From: Hemerocallis citrina | Taxonomy: Eukaryota; Streptophyta; Magnoliopsida; Asparagales; Asphodelaceae | Length of the DNA: 64,000 nucleotides | Assembly (NCBI GenBank): GCA_017893485.1 | Contig: CM030362.1 | Location: forward strand, 263,722,073-263,786,072 | Direction: 5' to 3' | Shown here: positions 1 through 11,348 of the stretch, piece after piece | Layout: every line of letters starts with the position of its first letter | Numbering within the stretch: position 1 is the stretch's first letter | Translations under genes and position numbers: made by a program | Notes under the pieces: generated by a model | Told to the model about the DNA's origin: nothing | The model's input: the letters and a program-made list of their open reading frames with translations, nothing else | Databases searched by the model: none

Positions 1-126
1 GATTTGATAAAGGTGAAAAAGTGGGTTGTGCTGTCAGTAGTGGAAACAAAATCCATAATTCAGTTACAACTCAAACCCTTTGAAAACACTTCCAAATAGC
101 TCACTTCAAGCCAAACGAACACTCCC
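1..126. mobile_element. Possible MITE end, cut by window edge
   Basis: The stretch ends with CCAAACGAACACTCCC at 111-126, whose complement (GGGAGTGTTCGTTTGG) has the look of the GGG-GTGTTTGG termini common to plant MITEs. The other end would lie left of the window, so neither the terminal inverted repeat nor a target duplication can be checked. This is inferred from the terminal motif alone. Confidence 0.3.
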
Positions 127-248
127 TAACTGGAACTATTTCACTTAACTTTATAAATTCTAATTATCATAGCTCTGACACGTGTTTCATTATATGTAGG
201 GGTCATTCAAAAGCAATCTCTAGGTATGGAAGATGTCTCAGATACTAT

Positions 249-2612
249 ATGGATAATTTTGGAACTGAACTTGCTGCCAGTCATCCCTCCTTTTATCCTG
301 ATGAAATTGTTTTACCTAGCTATGAACAAATTATGAGGTTAACATTTTCATCTGAAGAAGAAGGGCGGAATTTTTTTAATTACTACGCTAGACATGTGGG
401 TTTCAGTATCCGAAAGGATATAGTGAGTATGGCACACTTACTCGAAGTATAGTATATAGACGATATTTATGTTCAGAGGCAGAGATGAGAGATGCAATAT
501 ATATAGGTAGAAATAATAGAAAAAGAAGGGAACAACCTTGTACTCGAGTAAATTGCCCTGTCGGGTTTACTATTCGGTTGGATCAGGGCCGGCCTTGAGT
601 TTCCGGTGGCCCTAGGCGAACTTCCGAAATGGGGCCCCTAATAACATATATATATTTTTTACGCGCAAAATACGTACCTATATTTACAAGGAAAGTTCAA
701 AATTGGGGGCCCCAAAAATTGCAAATTCCACGGGGGCCCGAGGCAGCCGCCTTACCCGCCTCCATACTGGGGCCGGCCCTGGGTTGGATCCGTAATCTGG
801 GAGATGGAGAGTTGGTAAGTTTGAGACGAATAATAATCATGAGCTAGCATTGTCAGATGTGGTCGTATTTCTGCAATCACAACGTCAGATGGATGATGTT
901 CACAAGAATGAGGTATCAACTTTACTAAGTGCTGGATTGCGCAAACACAATATTATGGATTTATTTGAAGTAAGAGAAGGTGGTTTTCGTAAGGTGTGAT
1001 TCACAGTGAGGGATTTGTATAACCTGTCACACATAAAGTTAAAAAAGAAAATAGTAGATGGTGATGCTCAGACAGTTTTGACATACATGGAGGAGAGAAA
1101 GCAGAGTGATCCTGAATTTTTCTACAAGTATAAAAGGACAGGGAAGGCTATCTAACAAGGCTTTTTTGGGCTGATTCTCAATCGAGCTTGATTATCAAGT
1201 GTTTGGGGATGTTCTGATATTTTCAACTTACCGTACAAATCAATACGGTATGCCATTTGTTCCTTTCATTGGTGTAAACCACCATCGCAGATCAGTAATA
1301 TTTGGTTGTGGTGTTGTTTCAGCCGAGGATGTAGATTCTTATACTTGGTTGTTACAGACTCTATTGGTGGCAATGCGTTGGAAAAAACCAAAATAATCTG
1401 TAGTTACGGATGGTGATAAGGCAATGCGTAATGCAATTGAGGCTGTTCTTCCAAATACATGTCATGACTTATGCCAATGGCATTTACAGAGGAACTTGTG
1501 TAAAAATATGCACGATAAGGAGCTATTTTCTGATTTTCGCTCTCTTATCTTTTGATCGATGTGAGCCTGAAAATTTTAAGTACAAGTGGGATGAAATGCT
1601 TGACAAACATAATATAGATTCAGATAAGTCTTGGTTCAAGAGTATGTATCAGGATCCGATGCTATGGGCCGAAGCCTTTCTAAAAGAATATCTTTTTTTA
1701 GACATAAAAAGTACTCAAAGGAGTGAAAGTTTAAAAGCTAATTTGCATATGCATCTTAACCGAAGCATGTATCTTGAAGAACTTGTGCATCACTATGATT
1801 TGTGTGTCATGGTTGCTGCGTAATGATGATGAAGATGATTCCAAAGCCTCACAGTCAACACCAGTTACTAGCTCAGTCTTGTCCAACTTACAAAATCATA
1901 CTGCAAAGATCTACACCTCAACTATTTTTGATTTAATACAATTTGAAATTGAGAAATCAGTTAATTATGTCATTACAGATAGGTTGTCGAACGGAGAATC
2001 TCAAAGATTTCTACTCGCTATTGATGAAAGGGTTGAGTGTAGATTCTTTGTTGATTGTCATATGAATGACAGGAGACTACATATGTCTTGTGGCTGCTTA
2101 AAGTTCCAGAGAGAATCCATCCCTTGCCATCACATGTTTGTGGTTATGAAAGATACGAGCTTGACTAAAATACCAACCGCATGCATTAACCTCCGGTGGA
2201 CAAAGAATGCCAAATGTGGGTTTCCTTCTGAGAGGGGAGGTAGTTTGCAACAAAATTCTGTTAATGTTAGATATCGTTCTATGGTTAACTTGGGTGCTCG
2301 AATTTTCCTTAAGGCTAGTAATTCAAACAATACTATTTATATATTATGGGTATGATAAATAGTCAACTAAAGAAGATCGAGGATGAAGAAACTATTACAT
2401 TGACAAATATTAATTCTCATGAAAATACCAACACCCAAGACTTGGAGAATGTAGTTCGAGATAAAGCATTTGGTCCACTCCCTGTAAAACCAAAAGGTGA
2501 ACAGAAAAGGAGGTTGAAATTTTTTCTTGCAAAGCTATCAAACAAAAAGTGTGGGATTTGTCGGAGGCCTGGTCATAAATGTGGCACTTGTCCACGTCGT
2601 AAAAAAAATTGA
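249..2612 (+). pseudogene. FAR1/FHY3-related (MULE transposase-derived) pseudogene
   Basis: The parts of a FAR1-related protein appear in order. An N-terminal FAR1-type DNA-binding region starts at 249 (segment FSSEEEGRNFFNYYARHVGF). A MULE transposase core lies around 1190-1560 (GVNHHRR, DVDSYTWLL, VVTDGDKAMRNAI, LCQWHLQRNL). A SWIM zinc finger (CGCLKF...IPCHH) lies near 2088-2135, and a basic C-terminal Cys/His knuckle (CGICRRPGHKCGTC) near 2550-2595. FAR1 proteins are transcription factors domesticated from Mutator transposases; transposon copies look similar. The frame is broken by a shift near 430, a 198-bp transposon at 584-781, stops near 995 and 1154, and further shifts near 1400 and 1820. 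The usual Asp of the DTTY-type motif is absent (reads IFSTYRTN). A working gene would need all of these to be explained by introns, which is unlikely. Family assignment is secure; whether it descends from a host FRS gene or a MULE is open. Confidence 0.85.
584..781. mobile_element. hAT-type MITE inside the FAR1-like sequence
   Basis: A 198-bp insert begins CAGGGCCGGCC and ends GGCCGGCCCTG, an 11-bp perfect terminal inverted repeat. It is flanked by 8-bp direct repeats GGTTGGAT (576-583 and 782-789). The 8-bp duplication and CAGGG-CCCTG ends are hAT hallmarks. Removing the insert and one repeat rejoins the FAR1-type coding sequence. It has no coding capacity, so it must have been moved by an enzyme encoded elsewhere. 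Confidence 0.85.
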
Positions 2613-3381
2613 AATCATGTGAGCAAGGTAATTTGGTACATTGCTTAATCCTATATTGGTTACATTGTATCTTAGTTTAGTCTTTCACTTATCATTTTGA
2701 AGGATCTTATTTGTCAATAGAATTGTTAACAGTTATATGTATTGATGTTAATGTTTGTATTTTGCTTACCGTTTTACATAACTGGAAGGGATCGATGGAA
2801 CTCAAAAGGTTGCTTTATTTATTTCTTTGAAGTATTATTTTATATTTTGTGTGTTATGTTTTGAGTCAAGAATTCCATAATACTATGTATCCATGTATTA
2901 TTTTATATTAGCTTATTAATTTACTTTACTCAGCAAATCAGAACTCTATCAAAATTCTTGTTGGAAATAAAGCTGACAAGGTACATTCATGTATTATTTA
3001 TGTTACTTATCATAATTGACAATTGTTGCCTTCGTTTGATTTGGTTTTGTATTTCAACAGCTTTGCCATAAGTATTCTCTTTGGATAAAATTGGTAGTTT
3101 ATTAAAATTCATTTTTCTGTAATTCATAAGATTCGAAAAAGTGGGTACTGTGACCAGTATTCTCGATCGGATGCAAGATTGTTTTTCAAGATTAAGTTGT
3201 GCTTTTCTGCATTTGATAATAGAACAGGTTTTCTCTACTCTGTGGTGGATGGCCTATGCTCTGAGGATCTCGCTGCAAGATCCAAAACAAAGTCCTAGGG
3301 AGGTACTGCTGTCCATATAATTTCCCCCAATTCTTCGTTCTTTGTTCAGTTCCTTTGACATTCTTAGTTTACAATCAGTCT
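2613..3381. other. Unassigned AT-rich spacer
   Basis: Apart from the small Rab-like exon remnant, this stretch shows no ORF of note. It has several intron-like AT-rich tracts. The segment around 3120-3300 may contain further exon-like bits, but none was recognised. Confidence 0.4.
2936..2980 (+). pseudogene. Rab-GTPase-like exon remnant
   Basis: A short stretch reads IKILVGNKADK, matching the G4 region (NKxD guanine-recognition motif) of plant Rab-type small GTPases. It has a possible splice acceptor just upstream (CAG ending at 2933) and a GT right after the last codon (2981). No other GTPase motif (P-loop, DTAGQ, SAK) was found nearby, so it looks like an isolated exon, perhaps captured by the MULE-like sequence upstream. 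The match is short, so chance or another origin is possible. Confidence 0.45.
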
Positions 3382-3810
3382 TAAATATAAAAGTTATTGG
3401 AGCTATGAGTGGTTTCTAAATAGTGAGATATATGATCCATCACCCTCAGAGCTTAGAAGTTTCTGCAATTAACATGGAACTAAGGCAGAAGTTGTCGTTA
3501 GCTTGATTTAGTTATGCAAACTTCTTTGAAAAGCTCATGTAACTGTGTTTTCCATCACCTATTCATTAAGTCGCTTATCCAAATAAATAACTGTAGTAAT
3601 GAACAGTACTAATAATTTTGTATCCTAAATATAAAAGTTGTTGGAGTTATGATGATTTCTGAATAGTGAGATATGCGATTCAATACCCTCAAAGCTAAGC
3701 AATTTCTATAATTGACATGGAACTAAAGCAATAGTTGTTATTGATTTGATTTAGTTGTGCAAACTACTCTGAAAAGATCATGCAACTGTATTTTCCATCA
3801 CCTATTCATT
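3382..3810 (+). repeat. Diverged direct duplication, ~185 bp units
   Basis: Units at about 3382-3568 and 3626-3810 align along their length: both start TAAATATAAAAGTT and end CCATCACCTATTCATT, with scattered substitutions and small indels. They are separated by about 57 bp. No coding content was seen; it is an old local duplication. Confidence 0.75.
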
Positions 3811-3845
3811 GCTTTTGTCTCTCAAATTTATAAGTAACTAGAGTT

Positions 3846-4200
3846 AGGGATGGCAAACGGACCGAGTCGACCCGCGAACCGCCCGCGACCCTCCTGCCTA
3901 ACCCGGCCTGTGATTAACCGGTTCGGGTTCGAGTCGAACCCGTTAATGTAAACGGGTCGACCCAGGTCCTCAAAATTGCAAATTCAACCCGTTGAACCCG
4001 ACCCAATAACTCGGATGAACAGTTCCGACCCGCCCGCGAACCTGCGGATCGACCGTTCGCCCCGCGGGTCCAACGGGCCTAATTGGATTACCGACAGCTC
4101 AACGGCTCTTTTAGCTGTTATTTTTGGGTTATTTTTGGGTTTTTTTTCCCCCTATAAATACCCCTAAAACCCACACTAATAGACTAGAAATTTTCATTTC
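3846..4200 (+). mobile_element. GC-rich hAT-like transposon end
   Basis: The segment starts TAGGGATGGCAAACGG and is followed by many CGACCCG/GAACCCG iterations, then a TATA-like CCTATAAATACCCC near 4150. This layout resembles the terminal and promoter region of plant hAT elements whose ends read TAGGGATGGCAA. The opposite terminus (TTGCCATCCCTA) was not found before the retrotransposon that begins at 4389. It is therefore either truncated or only a resemblance. Confidence 0.4.
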
Positions 4201-4388
4201 ATTGAATAACAAAAATTGTTATTTAGAACCATTTGAGAACTCTCGTTGCTCCAAATACATTTAATCTGTACATTTTACTACTGAATAATTTGATACTCAT
4301 CTCATTATATTTATAGTATGTTACGTACAAAGTTAAGGATTTTACAAGCTTCTTATGTCCCAATCTGAGTGACAATCTGAATCGGTTG

Positions 4389-4957
4389 TGATATGGCTAG
4401 AAATAGAATCAAATTGAGACCGTGCAAATCGGACACGAATTTCAAAGCTCTCGTGGGTAAAACAGTAATTTTTCCTGGCCCAATAACCCAAAAAGGATCT
4501 GTCTTACTGGGTTATGGTGACAGCCCATTATAAATAAACCCAGGTCATTTGAAGAGTTATTAAAATTCATGATTTTTCCTAAGAGACGGTTTAAACCAAA
4601 TCTCTTATCATGAAGGAATTTAAACTATATTTCTTATCCAAAAATATCGGGAAGTAAAGATAAATGATTATCTCGAAACTGGTCTCAAAGGCGACTATAA
4701 ATACCCCTTCACCCCCACCATAAAAGAGGTAATCGATATCTTTATCCAAAAAAGCTCTTTCATAGTCTTTCAGATTACTGACTTGAGTATCAAAAGGTTT
4801 GTCGAAGGGATCAATCCCAGTGTATCGAACTTTTTGCAAGTTAGCAGCAGCGTTGTGAACAGTCAACATCGGCAAGTAGTAAAAAATTTAGCTTTTATTT
4901 GTTCCAAAAGAATTGACAAATCATCTGTTTGCTCCCACACCAAAATCAGCACCAACA
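4389..4957 (+). repeat. 5' LTR of element E
   Basis: It begins TGATATGG and ends CCAACA, immediately before a primer-site motif. A TATA box (TATAAATA) is at 4696-4703. Compared with the 3' LTR it lacks about 37 bp after GTAATTT and carries many substitutions, so the insertion is old. Confidence 0.8.
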
Positions 4958-4960
4958 GAT

Positions 4961-4977
4961 TGGCGCCGTCTGCGGGA
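4961..4977 (+). other. Primer-binding site of element E
   Basis: TGGCGCCGTCTGCGGGA lies three bases after the 5' LTR. TGGCGCC-type primer sites are typical of plant Ty3/gypsy elements. The exact primer tRNA was not determined here. Confidence 0.7.
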
Positions 4978-5015
4978 ATCAGAAAAAGCAATCCGACCAT
5001 ACTCACCAGTAAAGC

Positions 5016-5631
5016 ATGCCTCCAAAGAGAAAAGGGAACGTAGCGGCATCAAGCCGAAGAGCCACCCTCTTCCTTCACCTCCTCCACTTGAGGATGTTCC
5101 CCCTCAAAAAGATCAACAAGTTCAGCAGCCTCAACCTGAACAACCGCCTCCCCAATAGGCTCGCCCCACGTTCAGAGGGGCTATGCCGGGGGGCTCCCGT
5201 CGAAACCGTCAACAACAGCATCCTTTCCATGGCCATGTCTCAGTCCACAATCTTTCCACCGACTCGATGGCCTCGCAAGGTCCTCAGGGGTCGAGAGACC
5301 TCCGTCAAATCATCGTAAACTGCCAACAAGGGATCGACCTCCTGGTCCACTTGAATGAGAGACAAGCCCGTGACGAGGTCCCTCATCCGGAACGCCAGAG
5401 AAGTCAAAGGAGTTGTTCTCCCCGAAGGCCGAGATCCACCACTCATGAAGGAGACTCCCGAGGGTTGACTAGATCCGACCAGAGGGACGAGTCAGTTCAT
5501 CGCACCTTCGAGAGATGGAGAGGCACCTCAGTAAGATCAACCTCGAAGAAAGTCAACAGACCAAGAACTTCCGCCCTAGCAGACCCCCCTTCTCCAGGAC
5601 CATCATGGAAGCTTGTGTCCCCGAGACTTTC
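5016..5631 (+). pseudogene. Element E gag, N-terminal part
   Basis: The likely start ATG is at 5016 (MPPKRKGN). The following sequence is proline-, glutamine- and arginine-rich low-complexity protein of the kind seen in the variable N-terminus of plant gypsy gag. The frame switches at least twice (near 5180 and 5515), so it is not translatable as one protein. At 5631 it is interrupted by the element A array, and the gag core resumes at 26554 in the frame that was open on this side of the target duplication. Confidence 0.65.
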
Positions 5632-8600
5632 TGTAACACCCCGCAAATTGAAAATTACAATTTTGCCCCTGGGTGTTACGCACGTATATTTTGTAATATA
5701 ATTCACTACATATTTTGAATTCGTACTATTTATACATTTTTCGTATTGATTTCAGTCAACTAAAATATAATATTTCAATCCCTGGGATTTACGTGCTTTT
5801 TACGTGTTTTGATGCACGTGTTTCCACCACTACGTATAATATTTTCTATAGGTTTAAATTATTTATTTTTATGTATTTAAATCTATTTTATAAAACGAAA
5901 ATTTATTTTCCCCTTGTTTTTGATTAAAATGCATTTTTCAATTTTTTCTGCACGTATGGTGCACGTGCAAATTTTTATTCTCATTTTGCTACTCTCATTT
6001 TACTATTTTTAGCATGCATTAGTTTTATTTAGCCTTTCTTTTGATCCATGGACCTATAAACTAAAATGTGGCCCATTAGGAAAGGAGCCCACTAGATAAT
6101 TAAATAAATTAATTAGTAATGAGCCCATGTAGCAAGCCCACTAGATAATTAAATAAATTAATTAGTAATGAGCCCATGTAGCAAGCCCACTATTAAAATC
6201 ACATTTTTAGTTAAACATGTACTAATACATGACAAGTTACAATATTAGTACACATTTTTGAGTTATAGAAATGTGTTCATATTTGTTTGTGCATGTATGC
6301 ATGCACACACAAATGTATTTGGACCATTTTGTGGGCTAAGGGAGGGGATTAATGGAGTGGTTAAGTTCATGGAGAGTGGGGAGATGAGAGGTTGGGAGTT
6401 TTAGGAGTTAAAAATATGAAGAGGTGAGAATTAAAAAGAGAATTAAAATGAGAAGTTATTAGGTGGGAGATTTTGCAATATAGTCCCTAGCATTGTCCTA
6501 TAAATAGCAACCCATTTCTCATTCTTTTTCACACCAAAAATAAAATAAATAAGAGAAAGAGAAGAATAAAAGAAAGAGAGTGAGGGTCCTTTTGGAGGAA
6601 TTGCTAGGGAGCTTGCTAGGAGGAGGAGCCATTGCTAGGAGTTGTCTTGGAGCTAGAAGAAGTGTCACATCTTTCCTTCAATTGTTCAAGCTTCAATAAG
6701 GTGGGTTCTCATGCTTTCTAATTTAGAACTATGCATGCTAGTGATAATATATGAACATTTTGTTTTGATGTGTAGTTAAAATTTCATGTTAGTGTTACAT
6801 GCTATTGCTATGATTAAACAAATAATAGAAATTTTTGACTAAAGAGCTAATACCATAGATCATGTTAGAATGCTTGTAAAATGTTATGCATGTTAAAAAT
6901 GTATTCTTTTGTATGGGAAATTTGTTGAAAAATGTTGTTTTATGTTCTAGGGTCATGTTGATTAATGAATAAGAAAGAAAGATTAATATTGTGTTAGTGG
7001 TTGATTTTTATATTGTAGTACAAACATGCTAATTTTGATAAATAAAGTAAAATGTGATGGGATAAATATATTGTGTTTATGAATGGTAGAAATATTGTTA
7101 TGACTAAGAGAACAATTTTCCATCACGATAGTTAAAAATAATAAAATGAATTACTGTCACAAACCATACTAGTACGCATGATTGTAAATGTCGAAATGTA
7201 TAATTTGTAGGAAGATTGTTGAGACTTCTTAATGAGTTTAAATGCAAATTAAATTTGGGGAAAAAATTCTAATACTGTTATAAAATGAAATAGAATATAG
7301 TAAAAATAGTTGTAGAATTTTTCAAGTATATTTGAAAAGTAAAAGAGATATTTGAAGATAGAATGAAATTTTGTTCTTAAGTTAATTATTTTTAAGAATA
7401 TGAATTTTTTTATATAAAAAAAAAAGACTTTGATGTGAGAATTAGTTTCTCTTATTGGGATTATGCAATTATGATGAATGTGAAATTCTAGATTTCTATG
7501 TGTACTCAAATTGTTAATGAGTTTAAATTAGATGAATGCATGAATAGAATTCTTGTTGGAAAGAATTGAGAATAAGTGAATTATGAATAGAACATTGATT
7601 AAGTTGTGAATTATTTGTATTTGATTAATTGGAGAGACTTCATGAGTTTAAAATTTGCAAATGAAATTGCTATTGTTGTTGATTCATGAATGGACTAAAA
7701 GAGAATTGTGATTGATGCCAAATGAGATATAGATCAAATTGTGGATGGCTAGAGACATGGAAATATCTAAGTGAAGACATGATAATGAAAAGGGTAAAAA
7801 GAAAATAATTTCCGAAACTGATCCACCGTGGAAAATATTTACCCGACTGGTCCACTTTTGAAAATATTTACCAAAGTTAGTCCAGAACTGGTTCACTTTC
7901 GAAATTATTTAGGTTGAGGACAAATTACACTAAGAGGTTCTTCCTTTATAGTAGTAGAGATGCAAATGAGATTGCAAGTGATAAAATCATGTTTGTGAAA
8001 AGGATAAATTTTTGTGAGATCGACGTTGAATAAAATTGTTTCATGAAAAAGAATTATTATTAAGGAATCATAAATCGTGATGTAATAAGATATCATATGA
8101 GTTTGAAATTTGTGAATGAGTTATTATTTGCTATGAATAGCTAGATCATGAATAGTGGTAAGACTATGAAATGATTACTTTGTGGATAAGTGTTAAGACA
8201 AGATTGTGATCAATTGTGAATGAATTGAAAGATGGAATTATTTAGGTTTAAGACATGATTACAAAAGGGTATGTGTACCCATGTTTCTTGTACATGAAAG
8301 ATTATGATTAAGAATTAGTAAGACTTCGGTTACCGGTAATTTTGAAAGAAAGAATTGATATGATTTTGAGATAATGCCGTCGAGCAATCTCGTATTTTGT
8401 GAATAAATCCGGTATGAGGTAAAACTGATTCTAGGGTGATAACATATTCATGTCTTGAACTAAAAATAATTAGGCACTTAAGTGAAGATGTGATAAACTT
8501 GTGCAAACGTAAATGGGTGCTTCTATATAGTCGGCGGTGGATCTCCGTGGCTATAGACCCAGTTGGTGGACTGTGGTTGCCCCATAGGAGATGGACTGTA

Positions 8601-9362
8601 TTTTATCCGGGACTTAGGGTAGTCGACGGATGTTTACCATACTCTAAAGAATATGTATATACTGGGGCTAGAAGGGCATTTACGGGATTATCATCACGAT
8701 ATAATAGCCAGGGAGGCTGGGATCTGTTAATATAAGCCAGGGAGGCTAGCCAGGGAGGCTGAGATCCGTATCTGTGAAATAACTCTAAAACTTGTTTTAT
8801 TACTGGGTAGTCTCATGGCGAGGGATCGAACCCTTTAATGTGGAGTACGTAGGCGCTTGCCCTCAGACCTATGTAGTATGGGATGCATAGAATCTGAACA
8901 AGTGTGCATTAGTGTCATCCTAGTGTAGAATTGTGTGCATTAGGCATTAAGGCATGACATACACTTATGTTTAGAATAATCACCTTTGACACTTTACTTG
9001 TTCATTCAATCTTTGTTTGTGATTTGTTAAAGTATGAGATCGTTATACAATTCCCGGCATAGAGAGGATAGCCGTGTATAACATTTCGTCAGTTGTAAGT
9101 AACTGACGTGCCCACAGATTAACATGCAGGTAAAGGACTATTCATGGAGCTATAAAGTGGATATGCTGATGCTGTTTTATTTTAAAGATGTTGTAAATGT
9201 TTTATTGTAAATTTCATTCTTCCGCTGTGCAAAACCAAGTTGTAATTGAACTCTGATGTATTGTGAATAAAAAGTTTTAAATTCCTTGTAAAATTGTACG
9301 AAGTGAAGTAAAGATCCTGTGAAATCCCGAGTTTGTCCTTATTTTAAATTCGGGGTGTTACA
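5632..9362 (+). repeat. Element A LTR 1
   Basis: This 3731-bp LTR has TGTAACACCCC/GGGGTGTTACA ends and a TATA box (TATAAATA, 6499-6506). It contains a direct 49-bp duplication at 6086-6192 (three copies of AGCCCACTA, two full units), three AGCCAGGGAGGCT iterations near 8706-8771, a stem-loop at 9087-9108 and a possible poly(A) signal AATAAA at 9266-9271. Small ORFs recur in every LTR copy but show no known domain. Confidence 0.9.
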
Positions 9363-9364
9363 GA

Positions 9365-9376
9365 TGGTATCAGAGC
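9365..9376 (+). other. Primer-binding site (tRNA-iMet), element A copy 1
   Basis: TGGTATCAGAGC is complementary to the 3' end of initiator methionine tRNA and sits two bases after LTR 1. The same site recurs at 15095-15106 and 20823-20834 after LTRs 2 and 3, but not after LTR 4, as expected for a terminal 3' LTR. Confidence 0.9.
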
Positions 9377-9815
9377 ATGCTTCACAAGTAGTACAAGTTT
9401 ATAAGGAACGATAAAAAGTGACGATAAATTTGGGAACAAATCAAAAGAGTCCTTCTGTCAACCGGGTGTAAACAACCCTAAGCGACACGGTATTTAAGCG
9501 TCTTCGGACCACCGCTAGCTGGGAACCGACTCTTACGGCTAACCCAAGTAAATCCGAACTTGATAGGCTAAAGATTTGTTTAGAAAAAGTAGTAAGATCA
9601 TTAACTATAGTCTAGAACCCGTGACACCTTATTGAGTAGTTACAATATTATTCCTGCAGACACTAGAGTGTGAGTTTCAGTCTATAGATATTTAAATGTA
9701 AGTGATTTACATTTGTGTTGCTCTATGCACTGATGTTTTCTCTTTCTTTTGGATGACTGGAGTCGTGAATGAAGTTGTTATTGAACTTACATTCAATTTC
9801 ATTCATGATGTTCTC

Positions 9816-9847
9816 CTCGTATACATTAATATGAGAGTGTATACGAG
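9816..9847 (+). other. Hairpin in element A internal domain
   Basis: A perfect 10-bp inverted repeat (CTCGTATACA at 9816-9825 and TGTATACGAG at 9838-9847) encloses a 12-nt loop, 18 bases before the tRNA-like segment. It recurs in the other two internal domains. A role in RNA dimerisation or packaging is possible but only a guess. Confidence 0.6.
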
Positions 9848-9865
9848 CACATTTTCCCCCTGGGT

Positions 9866-9892
9866 ATCAGAGTGGCGCAGTGGAAGCGTGGT
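9866..9892 (+). other. tRNA-iMet 5'-half-like segment, copy 1
   Basis: The 27 nt starting ATCAGAGTGGCGCAG agree with the 5' end of plant initiator tRNA-Met, with one apparent substitution (C to T after GCAG). They cover acceptor strand, D-arm and box A, and diverge before the anticodon. Identical copies are at 15596-15622 and 21324-21350. The 3' half of the tRNA is absent, so it is not a tRNA gene. It lies ~500 bp downstream of the site where the same tRNA would prime. Confidence 0.75.
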
Positions 9893-11348
9893 TGGCTTGG
9901 ACCGTCATTCATGATACCTTACACACTTCCCTCTCAAATTATTTTTGTAGATTTTTATCATGGTACTGTCTCCGTAGTCAATATTTTTCAAATAAATATT
10001 TTTATGATTTGAATATTTATCATTTGTCTATCTTCCTTAGTCTTGATATTTTAAATCTATTTTTTTAAACTTAAAATTTCGTCTTTCATGTATGTATGTC
10101 ATTTTTTTGTTTACCCACTATTACTTCATATATTTTGTCAAATTTTAAATTGCCGTTTATTAAATTAATATTGCAACCAATATTTTCTTCATTTATTATT
10201 TTGGATTTTTCTTATGAAGTTTTCTTAGGAGCAATCATTTTATATGATTTTGATTTCTATGATACTATAATATCTTATTCTATATGTTTTTAACAAGATT
10301 GAAATTTTCTACCCATATAAATATGACCTACCATTTTTGTTTTATTTGTTTACATTCGGTACTATTATTGCATATTTGTTTTGATATATACATTTTTACT
10401 ATTAATCGCTACTCATTACCTTTATAGTTTTACATTGCACATACTCACTATCTATACAATATCCTTTCTCAAATTTTAACTGTCTTTACACTCTTATTTA
10501 TTACTTATATTTTCCAATGATCTATATATATATATCATATATTTCAATATTCTTATTACACATATCATTTTACCCTCATCTAATTACTACATTAATATTT
10601 CTGCATATACTTGTTTATGTCTATTGTCCTAATTTGCTATACTATATGATTATTGTCTTCAATTGTGTTTTCATCTCGTGTATGTACTTTACACTATTTT
10701 GTCTTAATGTTATAAATTAATTTCATCACTACAAAATTTTGTATATCCAAAAGTATTTCGACGTATGCCTTTTATTTTTTCAAATTGTATGTATAATTGC
10801 TATAGTTACCTTACAAACTATTTTATTAATTGGTATACAAAGTCATTTTATGTTTTCAACCAAGTCTCATTCCCATTTATTTTTCCAAACTCTTATTCAA
10901 TGGTTTTGTTCTAAATTGCTAATTCGATTTCGTTTTACAGTTTGCGAATTTCCTACCGTTTATTACATTGATAAATTTTTCTAAATTATCTATTGACTAT
11001 GTTTTCTTCACCACATTGTTTTTCCGAACTATTTCGAAATTAACGACATAATTGACTTTTCCCTTTTATCTAATAGCTTACCTAATATTATTTTGTACGA
11101 AATTTTCTCTCAAACTATTCTATCTCTTGTCGCATTTCAGTTCTTATGCCATTTTCCTAATTTTCTTGTTCCGTCTAGTAACGTCTTAATATTCATAGTT
11201 TTCTTATAAAGAGCTTGTCTTGTTTTACCTTGTTGCGCATACTACATTTATTTTTCTTAAAGTTGCAGTTTTCTAAATACAAATATTTTCTTTGACGTGT
11301 ACAAAATACAATCTTTACCCTAGCGAGTTCCGGGGACGGAACTACTCT

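Noticed and set aside
7249..8096. Several minus-strand ORFs of 60-86 residues in element A LTRs
   Set aside because: They are AT-rich, Phe/Ile-rich translations of non-coding LTR sequence and occur identically in all copies.
8436..8735. 99-residue ORF repeated in every element A LTR
   Set aside because: It recurs only because the LTR recurs; it has no recognisable domain, and the corresponding region of the related D LTR does not keep the frame.
9866..9918. A complete tRNA-iMet gene in element A
   Set aside because: Only the 5' 27 nt match; the anticodon arm and 3' half needed for a clover-leaf are absent.
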